A stretch of 64,000 nt of DNA. Origin: Desulfosporosinus metallidurans (lineage in GTDB: Bacteria; Bacillota; Desulfitobacteriia; Desulfitobacteriales; Desulfitobacteriaceae). Positions 18,852-27,017 of the stretch are shown here, in pieces (the first letter of the stretch is position 1; each line of letters starts with the position of its first letter). Position numbers and translations under genes: made by a program. The stretch lies in contig NZ_MLBF01000004.1 of assembly GCF_001936615.1 (NCBI RefSeq), positions 1-64,000 on the forward strand, in the 5' to 3' direction. The notes under the pieces were generated by a model that was not told where the DNA came from, did not search any database, and saw only the letters and a list, made by a program, of their open reading frames with translations.

Positions 18852-20450
18852 TCATCCCCTCTTTCCGTCTAAAGGCTTCAATTCTAACCCGCGTCGCACT
18901 TTAGGGAGGTAATCTGCAACTTCTAATGCCGTGAATCCTGACCACCCATACTCTGACGCTAAGCTATCCGCCGATTTCCCATGTAAATAGACTCCCAAAC
19001 AGGCTGCTTCAAGTGGCGGAACCCCTTGGGCCAACCATGCGAGTATGCTGCCTGTAAGCACATCCCCTGTGCCCCCGGTTCCAAGTCCTGGATTCCCAGT
19101 TGGATTGAAAAAGGCGCGACCGTCCGGGGAAGCAATAATGGTCACGGAGCCTTTCAAAACAACCACCGCCTCCCATTCGACGGCTTTGGCCACTGCTAAA
19201 TCCAGACGATTATTCTCGACATCATCCACGCTGCATTGACAGAGCCGGGCCATTTCACCTGGATGGGGTGTAAGGATCAAAGGACCTCTGCCATTCCTCG
19301 AAGTTAGCAAACCTGCTTCTAACGCTACTAGATTAAGGGCATCCGCATCCAAGACAACCGGACAACTTATAGTTTTCAAGATTTCATCTAATACGGATAT
19401 AAACCGAAGATTCTGCGCTAAGCCTGGACCAACAGCCAAAGCTTGGGCCTTCTCAGCTTGCTTCAAGATCACGGACCAAGCTTCTTCATTAAGGGAATCC
19501 TCTCCTGACGCCGACCAAACCGTCGCTTCCGTGATTCTAGCATCCACGTCTTGCGCAATCCCATGAGGAGTAACAATCTGCAACAGTCCTATGCCGCTGC
19601 GCAGAGCCCCCTGTCCAGCGAGAACAGCCGCTCCACTCATTCCTTTAGACCCAGCAACAAGAATTCCTTTGCCATGGGTTCCTTTGTGTCCCTTTAGCTT
19701 TCGAACGGGGAGCAGAGCGCGAACATCGTCATCGGTTAAAACAAACGTAGAAATCCCTTCATCTTGAAGATAGGAGTTAGGAATAGAAATTGGATCCACA
19801 ACAACCCTGCCACAATAATCCGGACCTTCACCAAGAAAAAGACCCCACTTAGGGAGTCCAAATGAAACCGTGGTTTGGGCGCAAATCGCGGTACGGTAGA
19901 CTTTACCCGTGTTGGCCTCCACTCCACTGGGAATGTCGATGGAGATCACCCATCCTGGCGCCCGATTCACTTCACTCACATACTCCTCAATTAAACTGGG
20001 CAACGCACCACGCATTCCAATTCCGAAAAGCGCATCCACAACAACATCCGCTTGCGCCAAGGCAAAACGTGTTAAACGGCGTTGTTTCTCCCCTTTGATT
20101 TCAAAGCATTTTCCTGTTGTTCCTTGAAAAAGGCGCAAATTTAAGGCAGCGTCTCCTTTGAATTCCTGAGGCTGTGCAAATAGAAAGACGGTAACATCCA
20201 TGCCTTGGAACACTAACAATCGAGCAACTGCCAAGCCATCTCCGCCATTATTCCCCTTCCCAACTAAGATCACTGCTTTACGGCCGTTTAAATCTCCCTC
20301 CTCATCCTTGGGGAGACAACGCCGAATTTCATCGACCACAGCCCAGGCTGCATTTTCCATAAGAAGCAAACTTGGAATGCCATACTGATGAATGGCCCTT
20401 TCTTCGATCTGCCGCATCTGTTCCACGCTGACCACACGCACTTTCCCCAC
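18852..20450 (-). CDS. nnrDE: Bifunctional NAD(P)H-hydrate epimerase / ADP-dependent dehydratase
   Basis: 532-aa metabolite-repair fusion. The N-terminal epimerase (YjeF_N, about 1-225; VGKGNNGGDGLAVARLL) and C-terminal kinase-like dehydratase (about 240-525; ILTPHPGEMARL, NPGLGTGGTGDVLTG) restore damaged NAD(P)HX. The predicted GTG start (20450) has a weak ribosome site; a second GTG lies two codons on. Same operon as alr and probably acpS. Confidence 0.93.
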   Translation of the reverse strand: MGKVRVVSVEQMRQIEERAIHQYGIPSLLLMENAAWAVVDEIRRCLPKDEEGDLNGRKAVILVGKGNNGGDGLAVARLLVFQGMDVTVFLFAQPQEFKGDAALNLRLFQGTTGKCFEIKGEKQRRLTRFALAQADVVVDALFGIGMRGALPSLIEEYVSEVNRAPGWVISIDIPSGVEANTGKVYRTAICAQTTVSFGLPKWGLFLGEGPDYCGRVVVDPISIPNSYLQDEGISTFVLTDDDVRALLPVRKLKGHKGTHGKGILVAGSKGMSGAAVLAGQGALRSGIGLLQIVTPHGIAQDVDARITEATVWSASGEDSLNEEAWSVILKQAEKAQALAVGPGLAQNLRFISVLDEILKTISCPVVLDADALNLVALEAGLLTSRNGRGPLILTPHPGEMARLCQCSVDDVENNRLDLAVAKAVEWEAVVVLKGSVTIIASPDGRAFFNPTGNPGLGTGGTGDVLTGSILAWLAQGVPPLEAACLGVYLHGKSADSLASEYGWSGFTALEVADYLPKVRRGLELKPLDGKRG

Positions 20451-20564
20451 CCCGATTCTCTCTTTTTACCTCGACATAATTTTACTTTGCGTGTTCTCCA
20501 AATCAGAGAAACTTCCGTTCCTTCCTAGTCGTAACCCATACCAATGAATGAAATCATTCATCCC

Positions 20565-20930
20565 CTAGCTTAAAATTGCGAACCCCACTGCCTTCGTACG
20601 ATCGTGGGATAAACTCACTCGCACTTGGCAACCGCCACGGGCCTTGACCAAATCAAGAGCTCTGGAACTGAGATAGACCAGAGGCTCTCCACTTACATCG
20701 CTCAAAATTTCGATATCATGCCAAGATAATCCCCGCAGACCCGTCCCCAATGTTTTAAGTACAGCCTCCTTACCAGCGAAACGGGCAGCATAACTCTGGA
20801 CGCCTTTACCACTTAAGTTTTCCCGTTCTTGTGTTGTGAAAAGACGTTCATATAACTTAGGTTGCCGCTTAAACGCCTGCTCCACTCGTTCAATTTCAAT
20901 AATATCAATACCCGGATACACTTCGCACAC
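20565..20930 (-). CDS. acpS: Holo-[acyl-carrier-protein] synthase
   Basis: 121-aa enzyme that transfers 4'-phosphopantetheine from CoA to acyl carrier protein. GIDIIEIERVEQAF (Mg-binding Asp/Glu) and AARFAGKEAVLKTLGTG are the defining motifs. GTG start; it follows the GntR/RCK_C gene by 6 nt and so is probably cotranscribed with it. Confidence 0.94.
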   Translation of the reverse strand: MCEVYPGIDIIEIERVEQAFKRQPKLYERLFTTQERENLSGKGVQSYAARFAGKEAVLKTLGTGLRGLSWHDIEILSDVSGEPLVYLSSRALDLVKARGGCQVRVSLSHDRTKAVGFAILS

Positions 20931-20936
20931 TCCAAA

Positions 20937-21563
20937 TCACAGAATTAACTGCCGCAACTTAGTTTGACCCTCAGCTGAGCCTGCCGCTAGCAGGACATCT
21001 TCTCCACGGAGTACAAAGCCAGCCTCTGGTGAAAACTGTTCAAAACCGTCTCGAATCACCGCTACAACCGTTGTCCCCGTGCGCTCACGAATCTTTAATT
21101 CCCGCAACGTTTTCCCTATCGCTGAAGAGGTCTTACCTATTTCAATTTCTCCAACATCTAGCCAGCGGGACATGACACGATCCATATATCCCTGCAATTT
21201 GTTGAGATGACTTTCAATCTTTAAATCGTTTTCTCGCCTCTGATCCATTAGACCTTTTAAATCTTCTATAAAGGATTGAATTTCTCCTTTTTGATCAAAC
21301 GATTTGAGAAATCGTTCTGCCATAGCTTTCGATGTTACGGTAATCCCCACGCCTTGATTCACCATAACCACGCCAACATTTTGCAATATGGCGATGGCTC
21401 GACGAATGGTTTCCGGCGAGACATTATACCTCCCTGCTAAAGTTGAACGGCCAAGAATTCTTTCCCCTTCGTGATATTCTCCCATCATGATGGCGTGAGC
21501 TATATCAATGGCAATTTCCTGATAGCGTGCCTGTTCCAAACCTTCCACCCCTATAAGTTTCAT
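20937..21563 (-). CDS. GntR-type regulator with RCK_C domain, BusR-like
   Basis: 208 aa: GntR winged helix (about 10-75, LAGRYNVSPETIRRAIAILQNVGVV), a helical linker likely forming a coiled coil (about 85-130), then an RCK_C/TrkA-C domain (about 135-208, GKTLRELKIRERTGTTVVAVIR ... GEDVLLAAGS). This is the architecture of BusR, the c-di-AMP-responsive repressor of osmolyte uptake. Ligand binding is inferred. A perfect TATAAT (21571-21576) ends only 7 nt before the ATG and no Shine-Dalgarno precedes it, so translation is either leaderless or starts at an internal TTG (codon 9). Confidence 0.8.
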   Translation of the reverse strand: MKLIGVEGLEQARYQEIAIDIAHAIMMGEYHEGERILGRSTLAGRYNVSPETIRRAIAILQNVGVVMVNQGVGITVTSKAMAERFLKSFDQKGEIQSFIEDLKGLMDQRRENDLKIESHLNKLQGYMDRVMSRWLDVGEIEIGKTSSAIGKTLRELKIRERTGTTVVAVIRDGFEQFSPEAGFVLRGEDVLLAAGSAEGQTKLRQLIL

Positions 21564-21606
21564 TTACACTATTATAGCATAGCCATCTTCAAGTGGCATC
21601 ATCCTA

Positions 21607-21646
21607 TTGACTTCCGACAACCCATATGATAGTATGAGGTTGTCAG
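21607..21646 (+). promoter_or_regulatory. Promoter of glutamate 2,3-aminomutase gene with overlapping operator-like palindrome
   Basis: TTGACT (21607-21612), 17 bp, TAGTAT (21630-21635). The imperfect palindrome GACAACCCAT ... ATGAGGTTGTC (21616-21644) covers the spacer and -10, and is a good candidate site for the divergent BusR-like regulator. Confidence 0.7.
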
Positions 21647-21693
21647 TTAAACATGTAGAGTTTTTTCTGATCGTAATATAAGGAGGAATAAGT

Positions 21694-22944
21694 ATGGCTG
21701 TTCAACTTGGCAATAAACCAGACACCTTTCGTCAATTTGCACTACGGCGAGCCGCTGAGCTTAAACAAAAGATTACCCCTTATATCGAGAAGTGTAAAAC
21801 CATCCCAACTGGTTTATCGAGTATAGATTCCACCCATTCGACCCGAAAAAAAATTCTCAACTATTTCGACGCCACGCTTCAAGATTGGGAAAATTGGCAC
21901 TGGCAAATGCAAAACAGAATCACAGACCCTCAAGTCCTAAAGGCTTTGTTTCCCAAATTCCCCTCTTCGGCTTGTGAAGATATTGAACGTGTCGGCAAAA
22001 CCTTTCGTTGGGCCGTATCTCCCTATTATCTTAGTTTAATGGATCATAAAGATCCCCTTGACCCTATTCGGCTGCAGGGATTACCAAGTCACGCTGAACT
22101 TGACGATGAGTTTGGCGAAGAAGACCCGATGGGAGAAGCTATTACAAATCCTGCCCCTTGCATCACCCGACGTTACCCGGACCGTCTGATCATTAATGTC
22201 ACGAACATGTGTGCAATGTACTGTCGACATTGCCAGCGTCGCCGTAATATTGGTGAAACGGACACCCACGCCGAGCGAACTCAGCTTATAGAAGCGCTCG
22301 ACTATATTCGGGCAAATCCAGAGATACGAGATGTCCTTGTGACGGGCGGAGATGCTCTACTACTCAGTGATCTAACCCTTGATTGGCTTCTCGGGGAACT
22401 TCACGCCATTCCTCATGTGGAAATAAAGCGCCTCGGAACTCGAGTACCTGTGACCATGCCAATGCGCATCACGCAGGAATTATGTTCGATATTGGCTAAA
22501 TATCCGCCCTTGTATATTAACACTCAATTTAACCATCCTAAGGAAGTAACCCCTGACGCCAAAAAAGCGGCTGACAAACTTGTTGCAGCCGGTGTGGTCT
22601 TGGGAAATCAGGCAGTTTTACTCAAAGGAATCAACCATCAACCCGAGGTTATGAAGAAACTCAACCAAGAATTACTCAAAATAAGAGTTCGACCCTACTA
22701 TATTTTCCATGACAAAAACGTTAAAGGTACACGACATTTTGTTCCACGGATCCAAGACGGACTTGCCGTTATGGAACATTTACGCGGATATACTTCGGGC
22801 CTTGCGATACCAACTTATATCATAAACGCCCCCAAAGGCGGAGGCAAAACACCTATTTTACCTCAATACCTAGTATCCCTCGAAAAAAACAAAGCAACGC
22901 TACGTACGTGGGAAGGAAAGCTTATCCAATACGAAACCCCCTAA
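21694..22944 (+). CDS. eam: Glutamate 2,3-aminomutase (radical SAM, KamA family)
   Basis: 416-aa radical SAM/PLP enzyme. Cys173, Cys177 and Cys180 (CAMYCRHC) bind the 4Fe-4S cluster. Lys385 in APKGGGKTP is the PLP lysine. Lysine 2,3-aminomutase holds the substrate amino group with two aspartates (293 and 330, 37 apart). Here the matching positions are Lys341 (FHDKNVKG) and Asn378 (IINAPKGG), also 37 apart, which is the Lys/Asn pair reported for glutamate 2,3-aminomutase. The product would be L-beta-glutamate, a known compatible solute. RBS AAGGAGG. It lies divergent from a BusR-like osmotic regulator. Confidence 0.88.
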   Translation: MAVQLGNKPDTFRQFALRRAAELKQKITPYIEKCKTIPTGLSSIDSTHSTRKKILNYFDATLQDWENWHWQMQNRITDPQVLKALFPKFPSSACEDIERVGKTFRWAVSPYYLSLMDHKDPLDPIRLQGLPSHAELDDEFGEEDPMGEAITNPAPCITRRYPDRLIINVTNMCAMYCRHCQRRRNIGETDTHAERTQLIEALDYIRANPEIRDVLVTGGDALLLSDLTLDWLLGELHAIPHVEIKRLGTRVPVTMPMRITQELCSILAKYPPLYINTQFNHPKEVTPDAKKAADKLVAAGVVLGNQAVLLKGINHQPEVMKKLNQELLKIRVRPYYIFHDKNVKGTRHFVPRIQDGLAVMEHLRGYTSGLAIPTYIINAPKGGGKTPILPQYLVSLEKNKATLRTWEGKLIQYETP

Positions 22945-23019
22945 GGCAAAACAGAGGGACAGGTACGTTGTTTCAGAAGACTATCGAACTTAATTGAACT
23001 TATAAAGGAGTTGTGCTAA

Positions 23020-23205
23020 ATGACAGAACGTCTCAATAACACCGAAATATCACAACGGATCATGGATGCTAATTCGGATTTGCAACGTTACTTGAACTTA
23101 GCGCCTAGCTTTAAACCAAATCCCGCTCACCCTAAAACTGTTAACGAATATCCCCAACCTCCGATTTCCACAGCCCGGTTTCTAAGGCCCAAACTTAAAC
23201 CTTAG
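23020..23205 (+). CDS. Small protein of unknown function downstream of eam
   Basis: 61 aa, preceded by AAAGGAGTTGTG at good spacing and followed by a strong terminator, so it is probably real and cotranscribed with eam. The N-terminal half is predicted helical (TEISQRIMDANSDLQRYLNL); the C-terminal half is Pro-rich and basic. No family recognised. Confidence 0.55.
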   Translation: MTERLNNTEISQRIMDANSDLQRYLNLAPSFKPNPAHPKTVNEYPQPPISTARFLRPKLKP

Positions 23206-23245
23206 AATTAAAGTTTTGACCCCTCCTCTCCATTATTATAACTTG

Positions 23246-23272
23246 GCGGTCCTCGCGGACCGCTATTTTTTT
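23246..23272 (+). terminator. Terminator of the eam transcript
   Basis: GCGGTCC TCGC GGACCGC perfect 7-bp stem followed by TATTTTTTT. It overlaps the 3' end of the convergent radical SAM gene. Confidence 0.85.
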
Positions 23273-24192
23273 GCTTTTTTCCCCTGCCAGGTATCCCGTC
23301 GTTCTAACTCCGCATCGATCGCATTGAGAACCTCCCATTTTTTGCGGCTCCAAAGGGGCCCAATAAGCTCCTCAGGTGGGCCATCCCCAGTTAAGCGATG
23401 AATCACCATCTCCGGAGGTAAAATTTCCAAACTATCGACGACCAGCGTTACATAGTCTTCTCTCGTCAAAAGAGCGAACGGTTCGCGCTGATAATTTACC
23501 CCCAAAGTCGTTCCCTTTAAGACATGAAGCAAATGAAGTTTGATCCCTTGCAACGGCAGCTTAGCAACCGCTTGGGCCGTAGCCATCATCTCAGCTTTCG
23601 TTTCTCCCGGTAAGCCAAGAATAACATGGGCACAAACCCGTATTCTTCTAGCACGCAGCTGATCAAGGCCCTTCAAGAATTGCGCATAGTCATGCCCCCT
23701 GCCGATCGATTCCATGGTACGGTCATGAATGCTTTGCAACCCCAGTTCGACCCACAGGTAGGTTCTCTGGTTCAGTTCCTCAAGATAATCCAGCACAGCC
23801 TCGGGTAAACAGTCCGGCCTCGTTGAAATAGATAACCCAACAACGTTCTCCTCTGCCAAAGCCTCTTCATACACCTCACGCAAGCGTTCTACCGAGGCAT
23901 AGGTATTCGTATACGCCTGAAAATAGGCGATGTAGTTGGCATTAGGCCATTTCTTCTTCATCCGTTCTGTCACTTCAACAAACTGATCATGAATCGATAA
24001 CCCTTGACCTCCGGCGAAATCCCCAGATCCCCGTGTGCTGCAGTAGACACACCCGCCCCTTCCCAGCGTCCCATCTCGGTTTGGGCATGTGAATCCAGCA
24101 TCCAAGGAGACCTTAAAAGTTTTTCCTCCGAATCTTTCCCGCAAATGTTCGTTGAAGGTGTAATATCGCTTCTTTTGCATCATTGATTCCAT
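23263..24192 (-). CDS. TIGR01212/YtqA-family radical SAM protein
   Basis: About 309 aa. The cluster cysteines are in FTCPNRDGTLGRGGCVYC, the unusual spacing of this family (C-x9-C-x2-C). GLSISTRPDCL, WVELGLQSIHD and HVILGLPGET are conserved barrel blocks. Role unknown; some relatives are linked to tRNA or cofactor work. Candidate starts: TTG 24210, ATG 24192, ATG 24183/24180; none has a strong ribosome site. Confidence 0.87.
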   Translation of the reverse strand: MESMMQKKRYYTFNEHLRERFGGKTFKVSLDAGFTCPNRDGTLGRGGCVYCSTRGSGDFAGGQGLSIHDQFVEVTERMKKKWPNANYIAYFQAYTNTYASVERLREVYEEALAEENVVGLSISTRPDCLPEAVLDYLEELNQRTYLWVELGLQSIHDRTMESIGRGHDYAQFLKGLDQLRARRIRVCAHVILGLPGETKAEMMATAQAVAKLPLQGIKLHLLHVLKGTTLGVNYQREPFALLTREDYVTLVVDSLEILPPEMVIHRLTGDGPPEELIGPLWSRKKWEVLNAIDAELERRDTWQGKKAKK

Positions 24193-24199
24193 TCTTGTA

Positions 24200-24874
24200 T
24201 TAATTATCAACCGATCTCACTTTATCCAGACTATCTGTCGATTTTGGGCTTATGTCTTGATTTTTTGTGAGCCGCCCCCAAGTATTAATAACATTTCCTA
24301 ATTCTTTAATTACCGCATCTTCGTATTCTGGCTCTCGATCAGTCTTCTTAATCCATAAGTGTATACGAGCCACAAAGGACTTCAAGTCTTGTTCATTCGG
24401 ATTAATCGCAATTTCATTTCTCCCTAAGAGCACGAACACGGCTAAAACAGCAATCCCGGCATTATAATCCGGAAAGACTTGATTTTTTATAATTAACCAC
24501 GCCATATGGGCGGCCTTATCGAAAAGATCGGGGAACCGTTCAGCGCCAAATATAGGGTATTGCTGATCTACGACCCCTTCCACTTTTTCCATCCAACCAA
24601 AAGGACAAGCACATCCCACATCCGCGGGACGTATCAGTCCGTAAAAATACTCGATATCCCACTTTGAAAGAAGCCACTTCTCATTCACTGTCTCTCCGTT
24701 ATTGTTCTGAGCTTCTTTTGTTCCTTCATTTTTTTCCTCCGCAGGGATCGGACATCCCACCTGAACCCAAGCAAAGAAGTCGAAATAACGTTCTACCACT
24801 TCTTGTGCGCACAAGGCTGTCTCCTGTTGGAGCCCCATTGGAAATGGGACTTGCATTTTCAGCTTGAATTCCAT
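24200..24874 (-). CDS. Doc/Fic-fold protein with degenerate active site
   Basis: 224 aa. Residues about 105-165 align well to Doc/Fic proteins: VVDQQYPIFGAERFPDLFDKAA, then WLIIKNQVFPDYNAGIAVLAVFVLLGRNEIAI. In active Doc/Fic this last stretch reads HxFxDxNKRTA. Here the catalytic His is Gln and the NKR basic residues are NAG, so transferase activity is unlikely. N-terminal 85 residues are unrelated to Doc and include a charged insert. Possibly a regulatory or recently disabled relative. It lies directly upstream of the radical SAM gene. Confidence 0.6.
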   Translation of the reverse strand: MEFKLKMQVPFPMGLQQETALCAQEVVERYFDFFAWVQVGCPIPAEEKNEGTKEAQNNNGETVNEKWLLSKWDIEYFYGLIRPADVGCACPFGWMEKVEGVVDQQYPIFGAERFPDLFDKAAHMAWLIIKNQVFPDYNAGIAVLAVFVLLGRNEIAINPNEQDLKSFVARIHLWIKKTDREPEYEDAVIKELGNVINTWGRLTKNQDISPKSTDSLDKVRSVDN

Positions 24875-24898
24875 AATGATTGACCCTTTCTTTCTGAA

Positions 24899-25288
24899 CT
24901 AACCCTGATAAAGTTCGAGTTTTTCTCCGCTAGGGCCACGGAAAAAGAAATTATATCGTCCTTCTCCTATGTCCATAGGCTCTGAAGAGGGCACCTCCAC
25001 CTGATGTTGTTTTAAGTGCTCGATGGCTTTAAAAATATCCACTACCCGAAGAGCCAAATGATTGACAACCCCGTCTTCAAACCGACGACCATCGACGACC
25101 TCAACCAATTCCACGACAGTACCCCCTAATTCCAAAAACGCTAACTCTACCTCTCCCGGTTTAATCCGATGGGAAAACTTAAAACCGAGCACCTCTATAT
25201 AAAACCGAATAGCCGTCTCCATGTCCAAGGCCTTGATTCCAATGTGTTCGACCCCCGTAAAAAGCGTTGTGGTTTCCAACTTCTCCAT
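24899..25288 (-). CDS. VOC/glyoxalase-superfamily protein
   Basis: 129-aa single VOC module: VEHIGIKALDMETAIRFYIEVLGF, HLALRVVDI, FFFRGPSGEKLELYQ. Metal ligands His15, Glu (VELVEV), His and Glu are in register. It resembles methylmalonyl-CoA epimerase or lactoylglutathione lyase, but the substrate cannot be told. Confidence 0.82.
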   Translation of the reverse strand: MEKLETTTLFTGVEHIGIKALDMETAIRFYIEVLGFKFSHRIKPGEVELAFLELGGTVVELVEVVDGRRFEDGVVNHLALRVVDIFKAIEHLKQHQVEVPSSEPMDIGEGRYNFFFRGPSGEKLELYQG

Positions 25289-25341
25289 TTTTATTTACCC
25301 CTTCCCTATCTCTATAATAAGAACATAACCCATGATATTTG

Positions 25342-26547
25342 TTAAGCTTTATCACACGTTATATCCAAGATAGCCCCTTCCAACTCCAAAAGCCTTTGTT
25401 TAATCTCCAAACCTCCGGCATACCCAGTCAAACTTCCATTTTTCCCGATCACTCGATGACAGGGAACCACAATTCCGATGGGATTTCGATTGTTAGCCAT
25501 ACCCACTGCTCTCTGCCCTTTTGGATTGTCCACGCTCATAGCAAGATCACCATAACTGCGCGTCTCTCCGTACGGAATACGCCCAAGTTCTTCCCAAACC
25601 TTAAGCTGGAAAGGGGTCCCCATTTGATGAAGCGGAATGGTGAACTCCTTGCGTTTTCCGGCAAGATACTCTTGTAATTGTCCTACAGCTTTACGATTCG
25701 GGTCGCCCCTCCGCATTAAAAACCATTTTGGGAACCAGCGCGCCGCCCAAGTCCGCAAGGACTGTTCCTCCTCAACTGACGGACCAAGACTTAACCAGCA
25801 CAACCCCGTCGAAGTAGAAGCAACCGTCAACTCAACCTCTAGGTCTTTAATCATCACCGTTTCCGTCCAAAAAACGATCGTTTGAGCTTGCCAAAGTTCT
25901 AGTACGCTATAGCTTGCTAGTTTCCCATCTTGATAGATTTCGAACGAATTTTGATCATTTTCGAGACGATGATTAAGATCAACTGTGACGCTCCATTTAG
26001 GCCCTTCGGCACGATAAAGGGCCAATTCATCGTGTGAAGTCCTCATAAGTGCATAAATTAGCGCCGCCAAACCTCGTGTCAAAGTTTCTGTAGACTCCAA
26101 AAAGGGCTTTATCCGTTCTTCCAAAGGGTCCACTAAATGTGGAGCAACTTGGGCCAATTGCGCTAGACCCCAGAGAGCGCCATCGCGTAAACTTTCATCT
26201 TCTAGCAACCCCGAAAGCATCCAATTAAAATGGCCGCACGTCTTCGGACAATGGGCAAGAATGCTTCCTATGGCCTCGGAAGCATTCCAAGCCGTCCCTC
26301 CTGATTCTTCATTGAGCATCCAAAAGTAACGTCGCACAAGTTCAATGGCATAGTTTCGCTCTTCCTGCTCAACGTGATGCACGAAAACCCCTAAAGCCTC
26401 TACCGCTCGCCAGAAGACAATCCCATCTTTAACATAAATCCGAGCCATCAATTGTCGATAGAGGTTCTTATTTTCTTCAGCCCAGTCACGCAGTTGCTTC
26501 CAATCCCGAATTTCCAGGACACGTTCAACATCTCTTTTCGTAGGCAT
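25342..26547 (-). CDS. HEAT-like (DVU0298-type) domain fused to methylated-DNA cysteine methyltransferase
   Basis: 401 aa from ATG 26547 (GGGAGAGAGGGAG upstream; the longer TTG frame has no ribosome site). Residues about 1-175 form helical repeats like the DVU0298 family (MPTKRDVERVLEIRDWKQLRDW, FWRAVEALG). About 215-400 are an MGMT: N-terminal ribonuclease-like part, then FQLKVWEELGRIPYGETRSYGDLA and the catalytic VPCHRVIGKNG. The cysteine and the GYAGGLEIKQRLLELE helix are intact, so it should repair O6-alkylguanine. The HEAT-like part may bind DNA or a partner (inference). Confidence 0.82.
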   Translation of the reverse strand: MPTKRDVERVLEIRDWKQLRDWAEENKNLYRQLMARIYVKDGIVFWRAVEALGVFVHHVEQEERNYAIELVRRYFWMLNEESGGTAWNASEAIGSILAHCPKTCGHFNWMLSGLLEDESLRDGALWGLAQLAQVAPHLVDPLEERIKPFLESTETLTRGLAALIYALMRTSHDELALYRAEGPKWSVTVDLNHRLENDQNSFEIYQDGKLASYSVLELWQAQTIVFWTETVMIKDLEVELTVASTSTGLCWLSLGPSVEEEQSLRTWAARWFPKWFLMRRGDPNRKAVGQLQEYLAGKRKEFTIPLHQMGTPFQLKVWEELGRIPYGETRSYGDLAMSVDNPKGQRAVGMANNRNPIGIVVPCHRVIGKNGSLTGYAGGLEIKQRLLELEGAILDITCDKA

Positions 26548-26706
26548 TGGACTCCCTCTCTCCCGCAAATTCCTCTAGTTTATCCTGCCAGTCGCATACT
26601 GACTCATTTTAGGACAATCTTATCATAAGTTAATCTATAAGAAAACTTGTCTCAGGTTCAATTGCCAGGCTCAAGAAATGCACGAACCGTCCCCGAACTT
26701 GCATCG

Positions 26707-26750
26707 TGCACCACGAAGCGGCCTCCTAAAGGAGGCCGCTTCGTGGTGCA
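26707..26750. repeat. 20-bp perfect palindrome with TAAA loop
   Basis: Left arm TGCACCACGAAGCGGCCTCC (26707-26726), loop TAAA, and an exact complementary right arm (26731-26750). No T-run follows on either strand, so it is not an ordinary terminator. It is strongly GC-rich against its surroundings. Confidence 0.8.
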
Positions 26751-26759
26751 AACCCAGAC

Positions 26760-26886
26760 TTAGTGAAATTATATCCAGATCGTGACTTGTGATGATTTTA
26801 GTTCCATTGGACCATTCTATTTGAATAAGCTCAAAACAACGACCGCAACCAGCAATAAAGTGATAACCATTCCAATTCTTGGCCAT
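26760..26886 (-). pseudogene. cbiO: Fragment of an ECF (CbiO-type) ATPase
   Basis: The minus frame contains FELIQIEWSNGTKIITSHDLDII, which matches the H-loop segment of CbiO (compare KIITSHDLDMI in the intact copy at 55924-56748). No Walker motifs remain. It lies downstream of cbiM1, where cbiQ and cbiO would be expected, so I read it as the last trace of a lost cbiQO pair. The interval 26887-27017 shows nothing recognisable. Confidence 0.5.
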
Positions 26887-27017
26887 ATATCTCTAAAATG
26901 TTTGGTACACACTTCTTGATTCTCCCCTCTTGATCGGGAACTTTCCCGCTGCCCTATGAACAGTATCTCGAACTCTGCCCAGAAAATTCAACGTACGAGG
27001 TACATTAAGAAACTATA

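Noticed and set aside
26887-27017. Minus-strand open stretch LNFLGRVRDTVHRAAGKFPI upstream of the CbiO relic
   Set aside because: No family recognised, no start context; may be chance.
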